From: Ignelater luminosus
Lineage: Eukaryota; Arthropoda; Insecta; Coleoptera; Elateridae
Direction: 5' to 3'
Assembly (NCBI GenBank): GCA_011009095.1
Contig: VTPC01006078.1
Location: 9,341-73,340 of the forward strand
Length of the DNA stretch: 64,000 bases
Part shown: piece by piece, positions 44,290 to 56,176 of the stretch
Position numbering within the stretch: position 1 is the stretch's first letter
Layout of the letters: every line of letters begins with the position of its first letter
Program-made: the position numbers and the translations under genes
The notes under the pieces: generated by a model
Told to the model about the DNA's origin: nothing
Database searches by the model: none
The model's input: the letters and a program-made list of their open reading frames with translations, nothing else

Positions 44290-44690
44290 TGGATGTAATG
44301 TTTCCAAGATATCTATTTAAATCACATTATAAGTTAGAATTTTATACGTTTGGTAGGCTGCGTCTTTGCCGTACTTGGGAGTAATATTTAAGACCTTTCC
44401 AGAGAGTGTGGGAAGCAAAAACCTTGCCAACAAGTGTCTCCATTTCGTGATTAGTTCTGCCAATATTCAATACATATTAGGCTTCGGTGCCACCAATAAC
44501 TAAATGGCAATTGGTCAGCAAGTGAGAATCTTCATTTCTTGTTGGAACCCACTGGTACCTTGCTAGGTTTCTGCTACATAATATCTATATACCATTGATT
44601 TTTAATTTCAACAGAGTTTTTTGATCCTGGATATATAGTAGCAGGAAGTAAACCATGCTCTCTGACATATATTTGCTCTATACAATGTAT
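44290..44690 (-). pseudogene. Pseudogene of the DM9/DUF3421 gene
   Basis: The minus strand reads HGLLPATIYPGSKNSVEIKN, then after a small indel CSRNLARYQWVPTRNEDSHL, NCHLVIGGTEA, a stop where the intact paralogue has Gly (EAGYVLNIGR), YVLNIGRTNHEMETLVGKVF, and after another shift AYQTYKILTYN. These match exons 2 and 3 of 7626-8332 block for block. The position of that gene's second intron appears bridged without an intron here, which hints at a retrocopy or an intron loss. Signal peptide exon not found. Confidence 0.8.
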
Positions 44691-45218
44691 CCAGTTTAAA
44701 ACGACCTACATGGGGATATTGGAAACGGTAATAGATACAAGGTTGGTTAAATGGGGAAAAAGGTTCGTATTTATATGCCAATGAATAATCCATGGTTACA
44801 TTAACAAATATCTGCCCCGTTTCAAAGGTACAGGGTGAAAACCAAAAAAGTGCATTTTCTAAAATCCTGATTTATTTACTTGTTATTAGAGATTAATGTA
44901 CAATATTTTCAGAAACTAAATAATGGCAGATGAGGATTTCACAAACGACTTCAAAAAAATGCTAGGCCTGCTAGATTTCACGTATTAGTATCCAACTTTT
45001 GTTTTTTTTATGGGCGCCATATTGGATTTTTCATTTTTAAAATCGTCATAAAAAGAGCTTTTCAACCATGGACAGGTGGTTATTGCAGACTCGAAAACAA
45101 ATTTTTCAATGATCTTTTAAATCTATTTAGATCAAGGTTTTTTTATGCAAGAGGGAATCGAGTTATGTACTGAGACAGCATTATAAGTAAATCCTCTGCA
45201 AAACAAGATTGTTGAATG
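44691..45218. other. Intergenic sequence
   Basis: Contains ACAGGGTGAAAACC at about 44831, a repeat-end-like string; no gene seen. Confidence 0.4.
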
Positions 45219-45730
45219 CTATGGTATTGTTAGCATACTACCTTTATTATAAATATTTCCAGAGCGAACTTGAGACCTAGTGACCAATCTATCAGAAAGG
45301 CTAGCAGATGGCTGCATGGAAGTTAATAGTGCATGTGTATATGAACCTAACTGGTATTTCCAACGATTTTCCATTCTCAGCCATTTGAGCTCGCTAATGC
45401 TATTAGATACACGATCGTATTTCTGTAAATTACAGATGAATCGATAACACCAATTTTGAGCCTTCTGTATGCGATTTTTATCATACATGTCTAGGCAAGG
45501 ACTATAAATAAACCTGGGATAATTAAAGTTCGATAATACTAAAAATTCTGTAAGCATTTTCTTTTGAGTAAAGTTTAAAATATCACGGTTTGCGTATAAT
45601 AATTTTAATGAGGAATAGCTTTTTGCAATAATTTCGTAATGTGTAGTCTAAAAAGTAGTTTAGTGTCTAATATAATACCCAGATTTCTTGCAGAGTCGAC
45701 TACTGGTAAAATGCAGTAAATTTGTTTGTA
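45219..45730 (-). pseudogene. Non-LTR retrotransposon reverse transcriptase, C-terminal fragment
   Basis: The minus strand contains FIYSPCLDMYDKNRIQKAQN, WCYRFICNLQKYDRVS, SELKWLRMENRWKYQLGSYT and RSGNIYNKGSML. This is the post-RT region of jockey/CR1-type non-LTR elements (IYSPCL, RIQKAQNxCxRFI, WL-x-MxxRWxYxL). Upstream (45560-45730) the homology continues through stops. It is a 5'-truncated dead copy, as usual for LINEs. Confidence 0.72.
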
Positions 45731-46429
45731 TGTGCAAATCATTTTCATTGCAATTTATATTAAAGTAATGAACACCAAAAATAAATTTCTATTCCGAATA
45801 ATAAACAAATAACAAAGGTAACTTTAAAATATGAGAATGTTTTTGAATAAAAAAAGAATTTCAAATTTACTTTAGTTAGATTTATATTAAACATGTTAGT
45901 TAAATATATGACTAAGTAATTAACAGCAAACCAAAGAACAACAATAATCTTATGCGAGTAGCACAATTAGCTAAAATTGTACTGAAAATTGGATAGCTTC
46001 CAGGAGGAAAAAAAGATTAGAATAGATTCCAACGTAAACGTCAGTTAGCATATAAAGAAGAAGCTTTGTGGTTTATCTCCAGCCATGTCTTCATCAGAGT
46101 TTGAAATTTTTCTTGAGGGTAACAGTTCGATACAGCTACCCGTACGATTAAACTTGTACAGAAATAATTTAACCTTACCAATGCATGTACCATATATTCA
46201 TTCAAAGAATCAAAAGACACCCACGGAAGGCCTCTCCGATGCCAAACACTTAGAAAATAAAAAAAAACTTTGGAAATTGACAATCTTGACAGTTCACTGG
46301 CAAACCGACAGCCATAGCACTATAAGAGCACGGCTACGTTCGTGCTACTCTCCGTCAGCGTACCAACCGACAAAACCACGACCCAATTTCTCTAAATCAC
46401 CTGGAGGACATTGATTCCGCGCAAGCATG

Positions 46430-46580
46430 GGTAAATTCATTAAAAAATGAACTTTTAACTACTACCAACCTAGCAACATCCTCCCTACGCCCCCGCGCAT
46501 GATTGTGGTGAAATTCAGTTTAAAAATTAACGTTTAACCCCTTCTAACCTAACCACATCCTTGCTACGGGTGGTTGGAGG
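46430..46580. repeat. Short tandem duplication (~90-bp period)
   Basis: TTCATTAAAAAATGAAC...CAACCTAGCAACATCCT and TTCAGTTTAAAAATTAAC...TAACCTAACCACATCCT are diverged tandem copies. Confidence 0.55.
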
Positions 46581-47929
46581 TGAGTGAAAGTAAGCCGTCC
46601 ATAACATCCATACGCGGTTTATGCTGCAGTAGAGGTTTGGTAGTGTGCGCAGCAGCTGAATTAGTTGTCAACTTCATTGTTTATATCGTGCAACATAACC
46701 TAAGATGTGCTTAAAATCGTGTTTGTTTTTCATGGGTTTCATCAAGATTGGATTAATCTTCTCTACCTCCGGCCACCTAATTGTGTCCTGTGAGTAATTC
46801 TCTACCTGCTAATACCCAAAACTTGCTCTCAAAATATCGTTTTCCTAGGCTAGCTATATCGAACAATTACCCAAAATTTTTCTGTTCTTTATTTTTTTTT
46901 GCTTCGAAAGCCAACATCCAAAATAATTTTATGTAGTAATGCTCTAGATTCAGCATAGTTTACTTTTGTTTTAACGTGTTTTAGCAAGCTATTTAAAGTA
47001 CAAATTTTCTCTAATCTTAACCTATTGAAAACTTCCCTTAATTTTAAAAATGTTAATTTTAGTAACTTTGTGATTATCACGTGTAAAACAACGGCTGAAA
47101 CATAGAAAAAGTCATCAAGAGCATACGGAAAAGAATAATACTAAAAATATAAGTACGCACTCTGCAGACAGAGACCGGTGAGTACTGGGTAGGTACATGA
47201 CCGTGGCTAGTAAGAAGTAATTTAACTGCAAGAATCGCAGCACCATTATGCACTTTCTCCGTGCGTTGAAACGTATTTAATAAAAAATTCTAAATATACC
47301 AAAATAAATTAATATAAGCATAGAAAATTTACCATAATAATTTAACAGATATTTGGAAAAACATAAGATCCTATTTTGGTAATAGTTGGTAAAGTTTTGA
47401 TTATGTAAATGTAATGTTATATTGAAAAGTTTTAGATTATTATTATTTAATGTGAGCCTAGACCATTGTTATTAAAAACCGTAATAAATGATGTCATCAA
47501 ACGTGCTTTTCAGGGAAATCTTTAACTGGCTTTGCTGAAGGTCTTTTGCAAGTACGCAACTTTAAAATGTATCAAATTGTTACGTACTTTTCTAAAAACA
47601 TTGGTTAAAATTTTCCAAAATTTGCACTTCATCTAATCAAAAACTGTTCCTGAGGTTTTTGTTCCTTTTCTCTTTAGCAACGTACTTCCTGAGTTTGGCT
47701 AATTGGGTGTGAAGCACCTCGTAGACTTAACATTATAACAACCCAAAAAGTGACAGTAGTAGTTTTCACCAATTTTTAAAATGCCTAGTAAATAGAAATT
47801 ATGACGGGGAAATGAAATTTGAGTTTTTGTTTTTTTTTTTAAATTATTAGCTAGAATGTCATTTAAATTCTTAATGAACATCAAAAGAGTGATTCATTAT
47901 ATTTTGAAGATCAAGTAACTAATGTATAA

Positions 47930-48785
47930 ACAATGAAGAAGTTGGTTCATGTTCGTACCATATGTAAAAACATAATATGTATGTAATAATAAAATGTAAA
48001 CTTCGTGGAAAATCAACTCCCAGAATCATTACTTGTAATAATATAGGTTTTAGAATACATTACATAAAAATACAAATTAATATAATAATAATAATAATAA
48101 ACAACGTAGTGTTCAAAGAAATTTGGATATCATCAAAGACAGACTTGAACAGTCCAAGAACATCAGCATAAAAAAATACGTACTATATCTACAAAACACA
48201 TTAGTTGATTATTGAGGTATTTTTATAAATAATTTTTTATTAGCTTTGATCATAGGTTTTGTTCAGTCAAACATCTCTTATCTCTAATTGGAGTTTCTTA
48301 AAAGAAGAAGAAAATCAAATATCTTTTGTTGTCTACGCTGTATGTAATAAAATTAAAAACTTATAATGCGTTAAAAGTATAGTGCTTAAACCTCTGATTT
48401 ATTATCATATTAAGTTATTAATAATTCAAATTAGAGAAAAAACAAAGTTTTACATAACATGTTTATTTATGCATTCACCGTATTAATACATTGCATTATC
48501 AATTTCAAATTTAATTATGCAAATAAGGATTATAAAATTCAGCTAAGGTTAATTTAAACTGTTTTTAAGTATAAAAATTTGTAATCTTTTAAATACCATA
48601 AACATAAAAGAATAAATTTTTTGCAGAGACAGTGAAATGAATATAAATAACCAAAAAATATAATAAAAATCATCTAAACGTTATGGAAGTGTTGGTAGTG
48701 AAGGTAATCTTTTCGGATGTTTGGTAGATAAATTATTATTAAATTATTGTAAGGTCATGGCTAATAGAATATTAAATTATAAGAC
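47930..48785 (+). repeat. Non-coding segment duplicated at 61655-62750 (copy 1)
   Basis: Blocks in the same order and orientation in both places include AAACTTCGTGGAAA, CTGATTTATTATCATA, TTTTTACATAACATGTTTAT or close forms, TTTAATTATGCAAAT, TTTGTAATCTTTTAA and GTGAAGGTAATC or close forms. Similarity is partial and evenly spread, so the duplication is old. No coding capacity seen in either copy. Confidence 0.7.
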
Positions 48786-49189
48786 ATTAAAAATAATTTT
48801 ATTAATAATAATTAAAAACTGTTTGAAATGCATAAAGACGAATATTGTTGACTTTGTATATTCCGGAAATTTCACAAAACTGTTCCATTAAATTTGAATG
48901 TTTCTACATACATAGCTTCAGGTTTCTAATTATTTGGACCATTATATTTTATTTATTTGAGTAGCATTAGTTTGATATTTACATTTAGTTACATATAATT
49001 TATATCATTTGCACTTGTTCTACGCCTTTTAATGTGGCTCTAATTACAGCAAATAAATTATTTGTGAATTATGATATTTATTCTGATACATGTAAAGCAA
49101 TTATAAAAAAACTATATCTGTGATAGTACACTCTAGAGCATGAATATTAAGTATATTATTAGCTTAATTATTATTTATATTCATAGTTT

Positions 49190-49279
49190 AGTATTATCCA
49201 AGTACATGTAAAGGGCTTAAGCCGTTTGTATTTTGGAGTAAATAAACCTATGTTATTATTATTATTATTATTATTATTG
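49190..49279 (+). repeat. Retroelement-like 3' end with (TTA)n tail
   Basis: GGGCTTAAGCCGTTTGTATT, then AATAAACCTATG, then about nine ATT/TTA repeats. An AATAAA box followed directly by a trinucleotide tail is typical of some LINE/SINE ends. Confidence 0.45.
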
Positions 49280-49526
49280 ATTTTTACTCGTATAACTATA
49301 ATTTTATTTATCATACAACTGTAAATTTGAAAACTTTGCTCTTTTATTTTAATGCAAGGTTAATTTGTTTACTCCGTTTTCACTTTTTAGAAAACTTTTC
49401 TAAATCGTTTAAAGAAAAAAACTATTATTAAATAAACGTTTCATCAAGGTTACTTAAAAAAACCAAGCTGTACAGTTAGTTTGAAGTGGCTCAAAAATAA
49501 ATCTAATAAAATCACGATATTAAATA

Positions 49527-50625
49527 CGAGGGCGGTTCAGTAAGTACCCGTGTTTGACGACAGAAGGCGTTCCTGAGGGAAGTTGGTGTTATCATCGTGT
49601 GCTGCCATCTATCAAACGACGGTATAACAAATTGCAGACTGATTGATAGGTTAGTTTGGATTTGACAGCCATTTGAGTAAGACGTGTTTCGTGATTTTAG
49701 CTAAGATGGAAAAAGAGCAGTATCGTTCGGTAATTCGCTTTCTGTTTTTGGATGGGAAAAAATGCGAGGAGATAAAAGCAAAGTTGGATGCTGTTTATGG
49801 GGACACTTCGCCATCTATGACCACAGTTAGATATTGGTTCAACGAATTTAAACGTGGGCGAACATCCGTTTTTGATGAGGAGCGACCAGGACGCCCGGCA
49901 GACGTGGTTACCGAGGAAATCATTCAAAAAGTCCACGACATGATTCTCGCTGATCGACGAAGGAAAGTGCGTGAAGTAGCAGAGGCCGTAGGTGTGTCGA
50001 CCGGAACGGCAATTAATATTTTACATGATAAGTTGGCGATGAAAAAATTGTCGGCGCGATGGGTGCCGCGATTGCTAACGGTGGACAACAAGCGGATGCG
50101 GCTGTTAACTTCGAAGCAGTGTTTGGAGCAATTTAAGCGAAATCCGAAGGAGTTTTTGCGTCGAGTTGTCACCGTTGATGAAACCTGGATTCATCATTAC
50201 ACACCAGAAACTAAGCAACAATCAAAACAATGGATTTCTCCCGGTGAATCTGCTCCAAAGAAGGCGAAGATGGTTCCATCGGCCGGAAAGGTCATGGCGA
50301 CGATTTTTTGGGATGTGAACGGCGTCATCCTTGTGGATTTTTTAGAAAAAGAAAGAACGATCCCTGGACAATACTACAGTGAGTTATTAGACAGCTTTGA
50401 CAAAAAATTGAAGGAGACACGGCCGCATTTGGCGAAAAAGAAGGTGCTGTTTCACCACGATAACGCACCAGCGCATTCATCCGGAATTGTCGCCGCCAAA
50501 CTGCATGAATTGCGTTGGGAGAAGTGTATAATTCTAAAAGGAGACTATGTTGAAAAATAAAAAAAAAATTTTTGAAAAAAATTGTGTCTTCATTTCTAAC
50601 ACGGGTACTTATTGAACCGCCCTCG
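49527..50625 (+). mobile_element. Mariner with internal deletion, 1,099 bp
   Basis: Ends are CGAGGGCGGTTCAGTAAGTA at the left and the inverted CGAGGGCGGTTCAATAAGTA at the right (one mismatch in 20), TA-flanked at 49525-49526 and 50626-50627. A full-length mariner is about 1.3 kb; the shortfall is due to the coding deletion. Confidence 0.92.
49706..50560 (+). pseudogene. Mariner transposase lacking the third catalytic Asp
   Basis: The start at 49706 (MEKEQYRSVIRFLFLDGKK) is the usual mariner start; an upstream in-frame Met at 49673 is unlikely. Both HTH motifs are present (TVRYWFNEFKRGRTSVFDEE; RPADVVTEEI; REVAEAVGVSTGTAINIL), followed by ARWVPRLLTVDNKRMR, VTVDETWIHHYTPETK (first Asp) and FHHDNAPAHSS (second Asp). 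The frame then jumps from AKLHELRW straight to EKCIILKGDYVEK, the normal C-terminus. The PHPPYSPDLAPxD segment with the third Asp, about 60 residues, is missing although the frame stays open. The product has 284 residues against about 345, and should bind DNA but not cut. Confidence 0.88.
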
Positions 50626-50627
50626 TA

Positions 50628-53059
50628 AAGTTATGTTTTTCTCTTGTGTCATTTTAAGGTGTTTTACGATTTTAGAAATTTTTGAAAAGAAAACGGTACG
50701 TGGTCGTTATTCAGAAGAGCAATTACGAACTTTAGTTTTTCCAATATTCCCCGAATTTCAAGATTTTTTTTTGAATATTTAAATAAATGTATGAAATCTC
50801 GGTTGAAAAAAGAGAAAAATCAAATGGTTTTATTTCAATTCATCTGTGTTGCTTTTACGAAAATGATATCAAAAGATGTTAGTGATCATTTCCATAATTC
50901 ACAAATGAGAACAACGTTTAAAAAATCATTGGAAAAAGCAATAATTATTTTTTATTTAGTAGGTACAGCTATTTGCTATTTATCATACCACGATGAGTAA
51001 TCAACATCAAACAAAATTAATAACAATGGCCAGACAGAGTTAAATATTTTAATTGTAGAACAGGGAAGCTAAATTTGAAGAATTTTTAGTATTATTTTCA
51101 CTTATTCGAACGTTTTCGTTTTAGCAAAATCTAGAAATATTTATTTTGACGATTCCGCCGATCGGCTGATTACTATTTTTGCTAATTGCGTCTGGAAAAT
51201 GTGTAAAAAATGAAATATATTCTTGCATTTTGTGAAATACTAGCTGAAAACTAAATCCTAATTTCAAAGTGTACGACCCCTGTGACGTTATTTTAAATAT
51301 CAATGGAAATTATGTGCAGATCTACCTTTTGTTCGTGAACTCAATGGATCTTTGTATGCATTTTAAACATTGAATTTAACATTTCATTTGCGTATTTGTA
51401 TTTCATCCAAATTTATTATTTCATTTCATCATAAAATGTACTCAACAAATTGTTTTATGTTTCTTGGTAATCGATGAAATCATTTCATTTCTTCATTGTG
51501 AAAATACTCTATTCAGGCTTCATTTATAAAATTTAATCTGCAATTTTTATTACCGAAACGTGCCTTGTGCTGTTTATAAATCTTCATTACATTTTTCGGC
51601 CTTTATCAATTTGAGGAAATTTTATATACATTTAGGCTTGGTCTGCCGGAAGGAATGCTGAATTATGATTTACAAAAGATCGAATTAAATTAAAACAATG
51701 ATGTGTGGTAATGTTCCATTTTTAATGCATCATTCGTGTTTTGTTTCTTGGTACAGTGTATAACCGGCTTCTTTTATTGTTTAAAATTTGTCATGTGCAA
51801 AGTTACTCAGATTTTCTGGTCAGAGTCGGACTTAGTCTCTTAACGAGACCAGTTGATCCCTTCGGGGGACACCGATGTGGTTTATGTAGTTACCTTTGTG
51901 AGGTGTTAGGCCCAGATGTTTTGTCACAACATTTTTCGGCTGCGAATTTACCTTTTTGTGGTTGCCGTAGTGCATTTTTGGTGAACTCTAGGAGATGGGC
52001 TCCGATACGATTATAATCCCGGATTTTCGCGGACGACGTCTAGAATTCGCAAGCTAAGAGGTGTTACCTATCAATTTTTAAGGTTGTGGAAAACAATTTT
52101 TCCGCGTTAATCCGACAAATAGAGTCGGGATCACGTAAAGTGAGTGTGTTTAGTTTTGATTATTTTTCTTTCGTGTGTTCGTGTTCAAACTCTCATAATC
52201 CCAATATCCTTTGGTGTTCATCGTTTTCACCGTTTCTTTAAAAACTGTGGTTATGTGTGGATTTTGTCCGGTTATGGAAACAATGCAGTGAACACTGTTT
52301 AGTTTTTTTTTGTTTTATACAAATTTGGGTTATCAGACGCTTGAATTCTTGCCGTAATAAAAAGAGCCGGCGGCCCTTGCCTCGGCCATGATTAGTAGGA
52401 TAGGTTCCAGACATCCCCCGATATTTATTTGGATGCCTTGATGCATCGTCGACGTTTTCAAATCTTAAAGATCGAGAAAGGAGTAGTATGTAAGAATTAC
52501 CTTTTATTTATATCTTCTGTTTTGGTTTAACGCGTATTTTATGCGAGAAGGTTAAAGTTCTTTTAAATAAACTTATTAAAATCCTTTTCGTTTTAAATGT
52601 ATATTAACTTTTCAATATTTAGCTTAGTTTGTAACTCGAACGTTTGAAGGTAATAATAATTGAATTATAGTATTCTTTACGGTCAGTATTTTGAAATACT
52701 TTAGAAGCAGTCATTTGTTTATTTATTTTAATTTTAGAAAAATTAAATTCTAGCGTATTATATTTTGTGATCAAAATTAATTTTTTATCATTTGGCGTTT
52801 CATAATTCTTTTAGTTTGATACATAATTTAAAAAATCTTTATGTTCTTTGTTTATTAATTTTGCTTTATCCCCTTCTGGGAACAATTCTTGAAGCATAAT
52901 TTCATTTGTTATATTTTGTTGTGTTTTTGCGTTAAGCTACTAATCCCTTGATTCATTTGTTTTGAACATATTTTAATTTTTTGCTTTTGAGAATAATAAA
53001 TTGTAGTAAAGGTCAGTTTTGTTGATTTATTGCAAAATAGAGTGTAAAAGGGTCCATTA
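50628..53059. other. Gene-free stretch of about 2.4 kb
   Basis: The part 51740-52480 is less AT-rich and has a 91-codon plus frame (51741-52016) without recognisable features. A retroelement UTR or host non-coding exon are possible; not supported further. Confidence 0.45.
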
Positions 53060-53061
53060 TA

Positions 53062-55023
53062 CAGTGTGTCCGAAAAGTATGGAATACCCTATATATCTCA
53101 GTAAATATGCATTTTATAGAAACATGTTTCCTATAAAAGTTGTTTAGTGTTTAGTTTTACATTACAAAGCAATACCAAATAACTATTTTTTAATAAAGCA
53201 AAAGAGCAACGAATAATGCTTCAATTTTTTTTAAAGAGAAGGTATCCCTTTATTGTACTCATTTGATAGAGAATGTTTTTCTCTTTTCAATTATGTAAAC
53301 TTTGACACACTTGCATAAGTAAATTTTGATTAAAACGCAAAAAATTGTTTGAATAACGCTTAAAAGATTATTTATTCATCTGTTACCTTTCCAGACGCGG
53401 TCTTTTAAATTTTCAATATCATCTAGTCACATTATGGTCGATGTGATACACTTTTGTTTGTTGCAACAATTGAATGCGTCGTAGAAATGTCAATTAATAA
53501 CCGAACTGAAGCGAAAAGTTATTTGTTTAATTAATTTAAGCATTTTGATTAACGTGAGGATAACAAAGTTACAAAAATACGACTTGCTATGGATCATTTC
53601 TCAGAAAAACATCGTATCGAAATTTTAATGATGCTGGGATATGGAGACAGAAGGAAAACACAGGAGGAAGTTTGCAATTTGTTTAATAACGTGCACCCCG
53701 AATACCATTTTTCAGTCTACTGTAAGTAAAATTTTGCATAAATTTCATGAGACGGGTTCTGTCAAAGATCGTCCAAAAACGGGCAGACCTAAAGCTCTAA
53801 ATAATGAACAACGTGAGAATATAATGTTGGCTGTCGTGGAAAATCCACATGTTTCTGTTCGACAAATTGCTCGTGAACATACTTTGAAGTAATCCACTGC
53901 ACACGAAGTTCTAAGAAAGGAGAAGTGGCATCCGTATAAACCTTGTATAGTTCAAGAATTACTAGAAGATGATTTAGATTGAAGATTGCAATTTTGCGAA
54001 TAAATAACACATAGGCTTCAGGAAAATGCAAATTTTCATAAAAATATCCTCTTCACTGATGAAGCAACGTTTTGTTTAAATGGTACAATTAACAAACAAA
54101 ACACGCGCTACTGGTCTTTGCTAAATCCTGGCTGGTATGTAGAAGGGCACACCCAATATCAGCAGAAAGTCAATGTCTGGGCAGGAATTATTGGAACCCA
54201 AATTTTGGGACCTTTTTTTATAGAACATAATTTAACAGTGGATGCTTATCTAGATTTTTTAAGATTTGACTTAATTCCTGCTTTAGCTGTTCTATTTCCT
54301 AATGAACTAAATCCGGATGTACTCCATAACACAACATGGTTGCAACAAGACGGGGCTGCTCCTCATTTCGGAGTTAATATCCGACAGTTTCTTGATAATA
54401 CTTTCCCTTATCGAGGGATAGGCAGAAGAGGTGCAGTAAAATGGCCAGCTCGCTCGCCGGATTTAAGTCCATTTAATTTTGTCTGTGGGGCCATCTCAAA
54501 AATAAGATTTATGTCGATATACCTGAAGATATTGAAGCTCTAAAAGACCGTATTAGAACAGAGATTGGAGCTATCACACCAGAAACGATTCTAAATGCAG
54601 TAAAGGAATTTGAAAGACGACTTTATAATTGCCAAGCTGTAAATGGTGCATACTTTGAATACCTTCTATGAACTGTAGAGAGTAGTTATACAAAATTTTC
54701 AATTCGTAACAGATGAACATTGAAATAAACTTTCAAACAATTTTTTGCGTTTTAATCAAAAGTTACTTATGCAAGTGTATTAAAGTTTTACATCATTGAA
54801 AAGCGAAAAACATTCTCTATCAGATAAGTACACTAAAGTAATACCTTCCCATTAAAAAAAATTGAAGCATTACTCGTTACGCTTTTGTTTTTTTAAAAAA
54901 TAGTTATTTGGAATTGCCCTGTAATGTAAAACTAAACACTAAAGAACTTTTATAGGAAACATTTTTTTATAAAATGCATATTTACTGAGATATATAGGAT
55001 ATTCCATACTTTCGGACACACTG
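53062..55023 (+). mobile_element. DD41D-type transposon with ~300-bp TIRs, copy B
   Basis: 1,962 bp; inverted ends CAGTGTGTCCGAAAAGTATG (left) and a near match with one A lost at the right; TA on both sides (53060-53061 and 55024-55025). Same family as 23294-25194, inserted in the opposite orientation. Confidence 0.9.
53589..54671 (+). pseudogene. DD41D-type transposase, broken (copy B)
   Basis: The likely start is ATG 53589 (MDHFSEKHRIEILMMLGYGD). At NLFNNVHPEYH the frame changes to IFQSTVSKILHKFHETG exactly as in copy A. Stops follow after REHTLK, at DLD-stop-RLQFCE and shortly after. NILFTDEATFCLNG (first Asp) and WLQQDGAAPHFG (second Asp) are present, but the third Asp is Asn (LSPFNFV; copy A has LSPLDFF), followed by another frame change before the C-terminus QAVNGAYFEYLL-stop. 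It retains RTEIGAITPETILNAVKEFE, which copy A lost, so neither copy derives from the other. Confidence 0.85.
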
Positions 55024-55025
55024 TA

Positions 55026-56176
55026 TATAATTGTGTTGTGTTGTTCAATGATGTAAGATGTCAGATGAATCACCAGAGAACCCGTAGAACTTCTAAGATT
55101 TATTATTTTATTTAACTTATATCGTTTTGGTAAGTAAAAAGGAAGCATTAATTTGACTGCTTTCTTAAGATTTAAAGCGTCTAAATCAAAGAATTCACAG
55201 CGTTAAGTAAGTCATTGCAGAATTTTCTTTAAAAGTTATGTGTTCATTGCAAATGTTTCATAAAGTTATCTGCATACAGGGTAATATTTTATATGGCCAC
55301 TTGTATACAGGGTGTTGTTTCGTAAGGGACCCATATACAGGGTGTTAGTTCTCGAGAAGCTGCGTAGACTGGCCGTGGGTTCCCTATGACCCAGCTTCTA
55401 GCGCCCTTAATTTTGGACAGTTTTTGAACTCGTCAAGAGTTTTTGGTTGTGTAAGCTTTCTTTTCCTTTTTGGTTAAGGTAAGTTTAGCTAGGACCACCC
55501 CGTCTTTTACTTGAGCTATGAGCTTGAACAACTTCCGACATCTGTGACGGGCATTATGCTTCTTTTCCGACTTTTTCTCGTTACATTCCTTGTAATTGTA
55601 TTGTAATAAAAAATCAAATATGTAGTTACCGAATAAAGTTTTGTTGGATGAACTAGAGTTAACATTTTTTTAGCAGATAATGTGGTTGTTTCAAATGAAA
55701 TGATAGATAAATTAGAAAACAAAAGTAATATGTACTTTAATATTACAACTTAAACTATTATAACACTAGTTGCAATGCATTTTTTTATTATAGAACTCAG
55801 AGTAAGCCATGACTTACAATTTCATAAGTGTATATGACATTGCTGCTGTTCTCACTAAAAAAGTTATTATCAACAGATGTTATTTGTCAGTGTCATGTCA
55901 TGTCGAGTCATGTTTTAATGTTTTATATTCTAATTTTTCTGATTACATTAAATAAAAATAAAATAGTGGTAGTATTTTAGTTTATGTTCTGTTAAAGTGA
56001 AATTGTAAAATAATGTGTTTCTAATTAATTTAGAAATCTCAGTGTCTTTAATTTTACAAGATTGCATTGCATATTTCTTCTACACTGTAAGAATGAACTT
56101 AAGCCGCAGCCTACTCTGAATTCTATAAAAAATGCACTCTACTAAACAACAATTATTAGAAAAATACGTTAAGGGA
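55026..56176. other. Intergenic sequence with a TACAGGGTG cluster
   Basis: No gene. Three TACAGGGT(G) strings at 55275, 55306 and 55336 recur at 30-31 bp intervals; each resembles a Tc1/mariner-like terminal sequence. Confidence 0.5.

Larger units (their letters stand above)
45731..49526. other. Gene-free stretch of about 3.8 kb
   Basis: Largely AT-rich. A 110-codon plus frame at 46085-46414 overlaps a 80-codon minus frame and neither is recognisable. CCG|GTGAGT at about 47174 looks like a splice donor but no gene context was found. Other contents are listed separately (46430-46580 repeat, 47930-48785 duplicated segment, microsatellites). Confidence 0.5.

Noticed and set aside
46085..46414. 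110-codon plus frame overlapped by an 80-codon minus frame
   Set aside because: Neither strand gives a recognisable protein, and mutual overlap suggests chance openness.
51741..52016. 91-codon plus-strand frame in a less AT-rich stretch
   Set aside because: No recognisable motif or homology pattern; isolated and without splice or promoter context.
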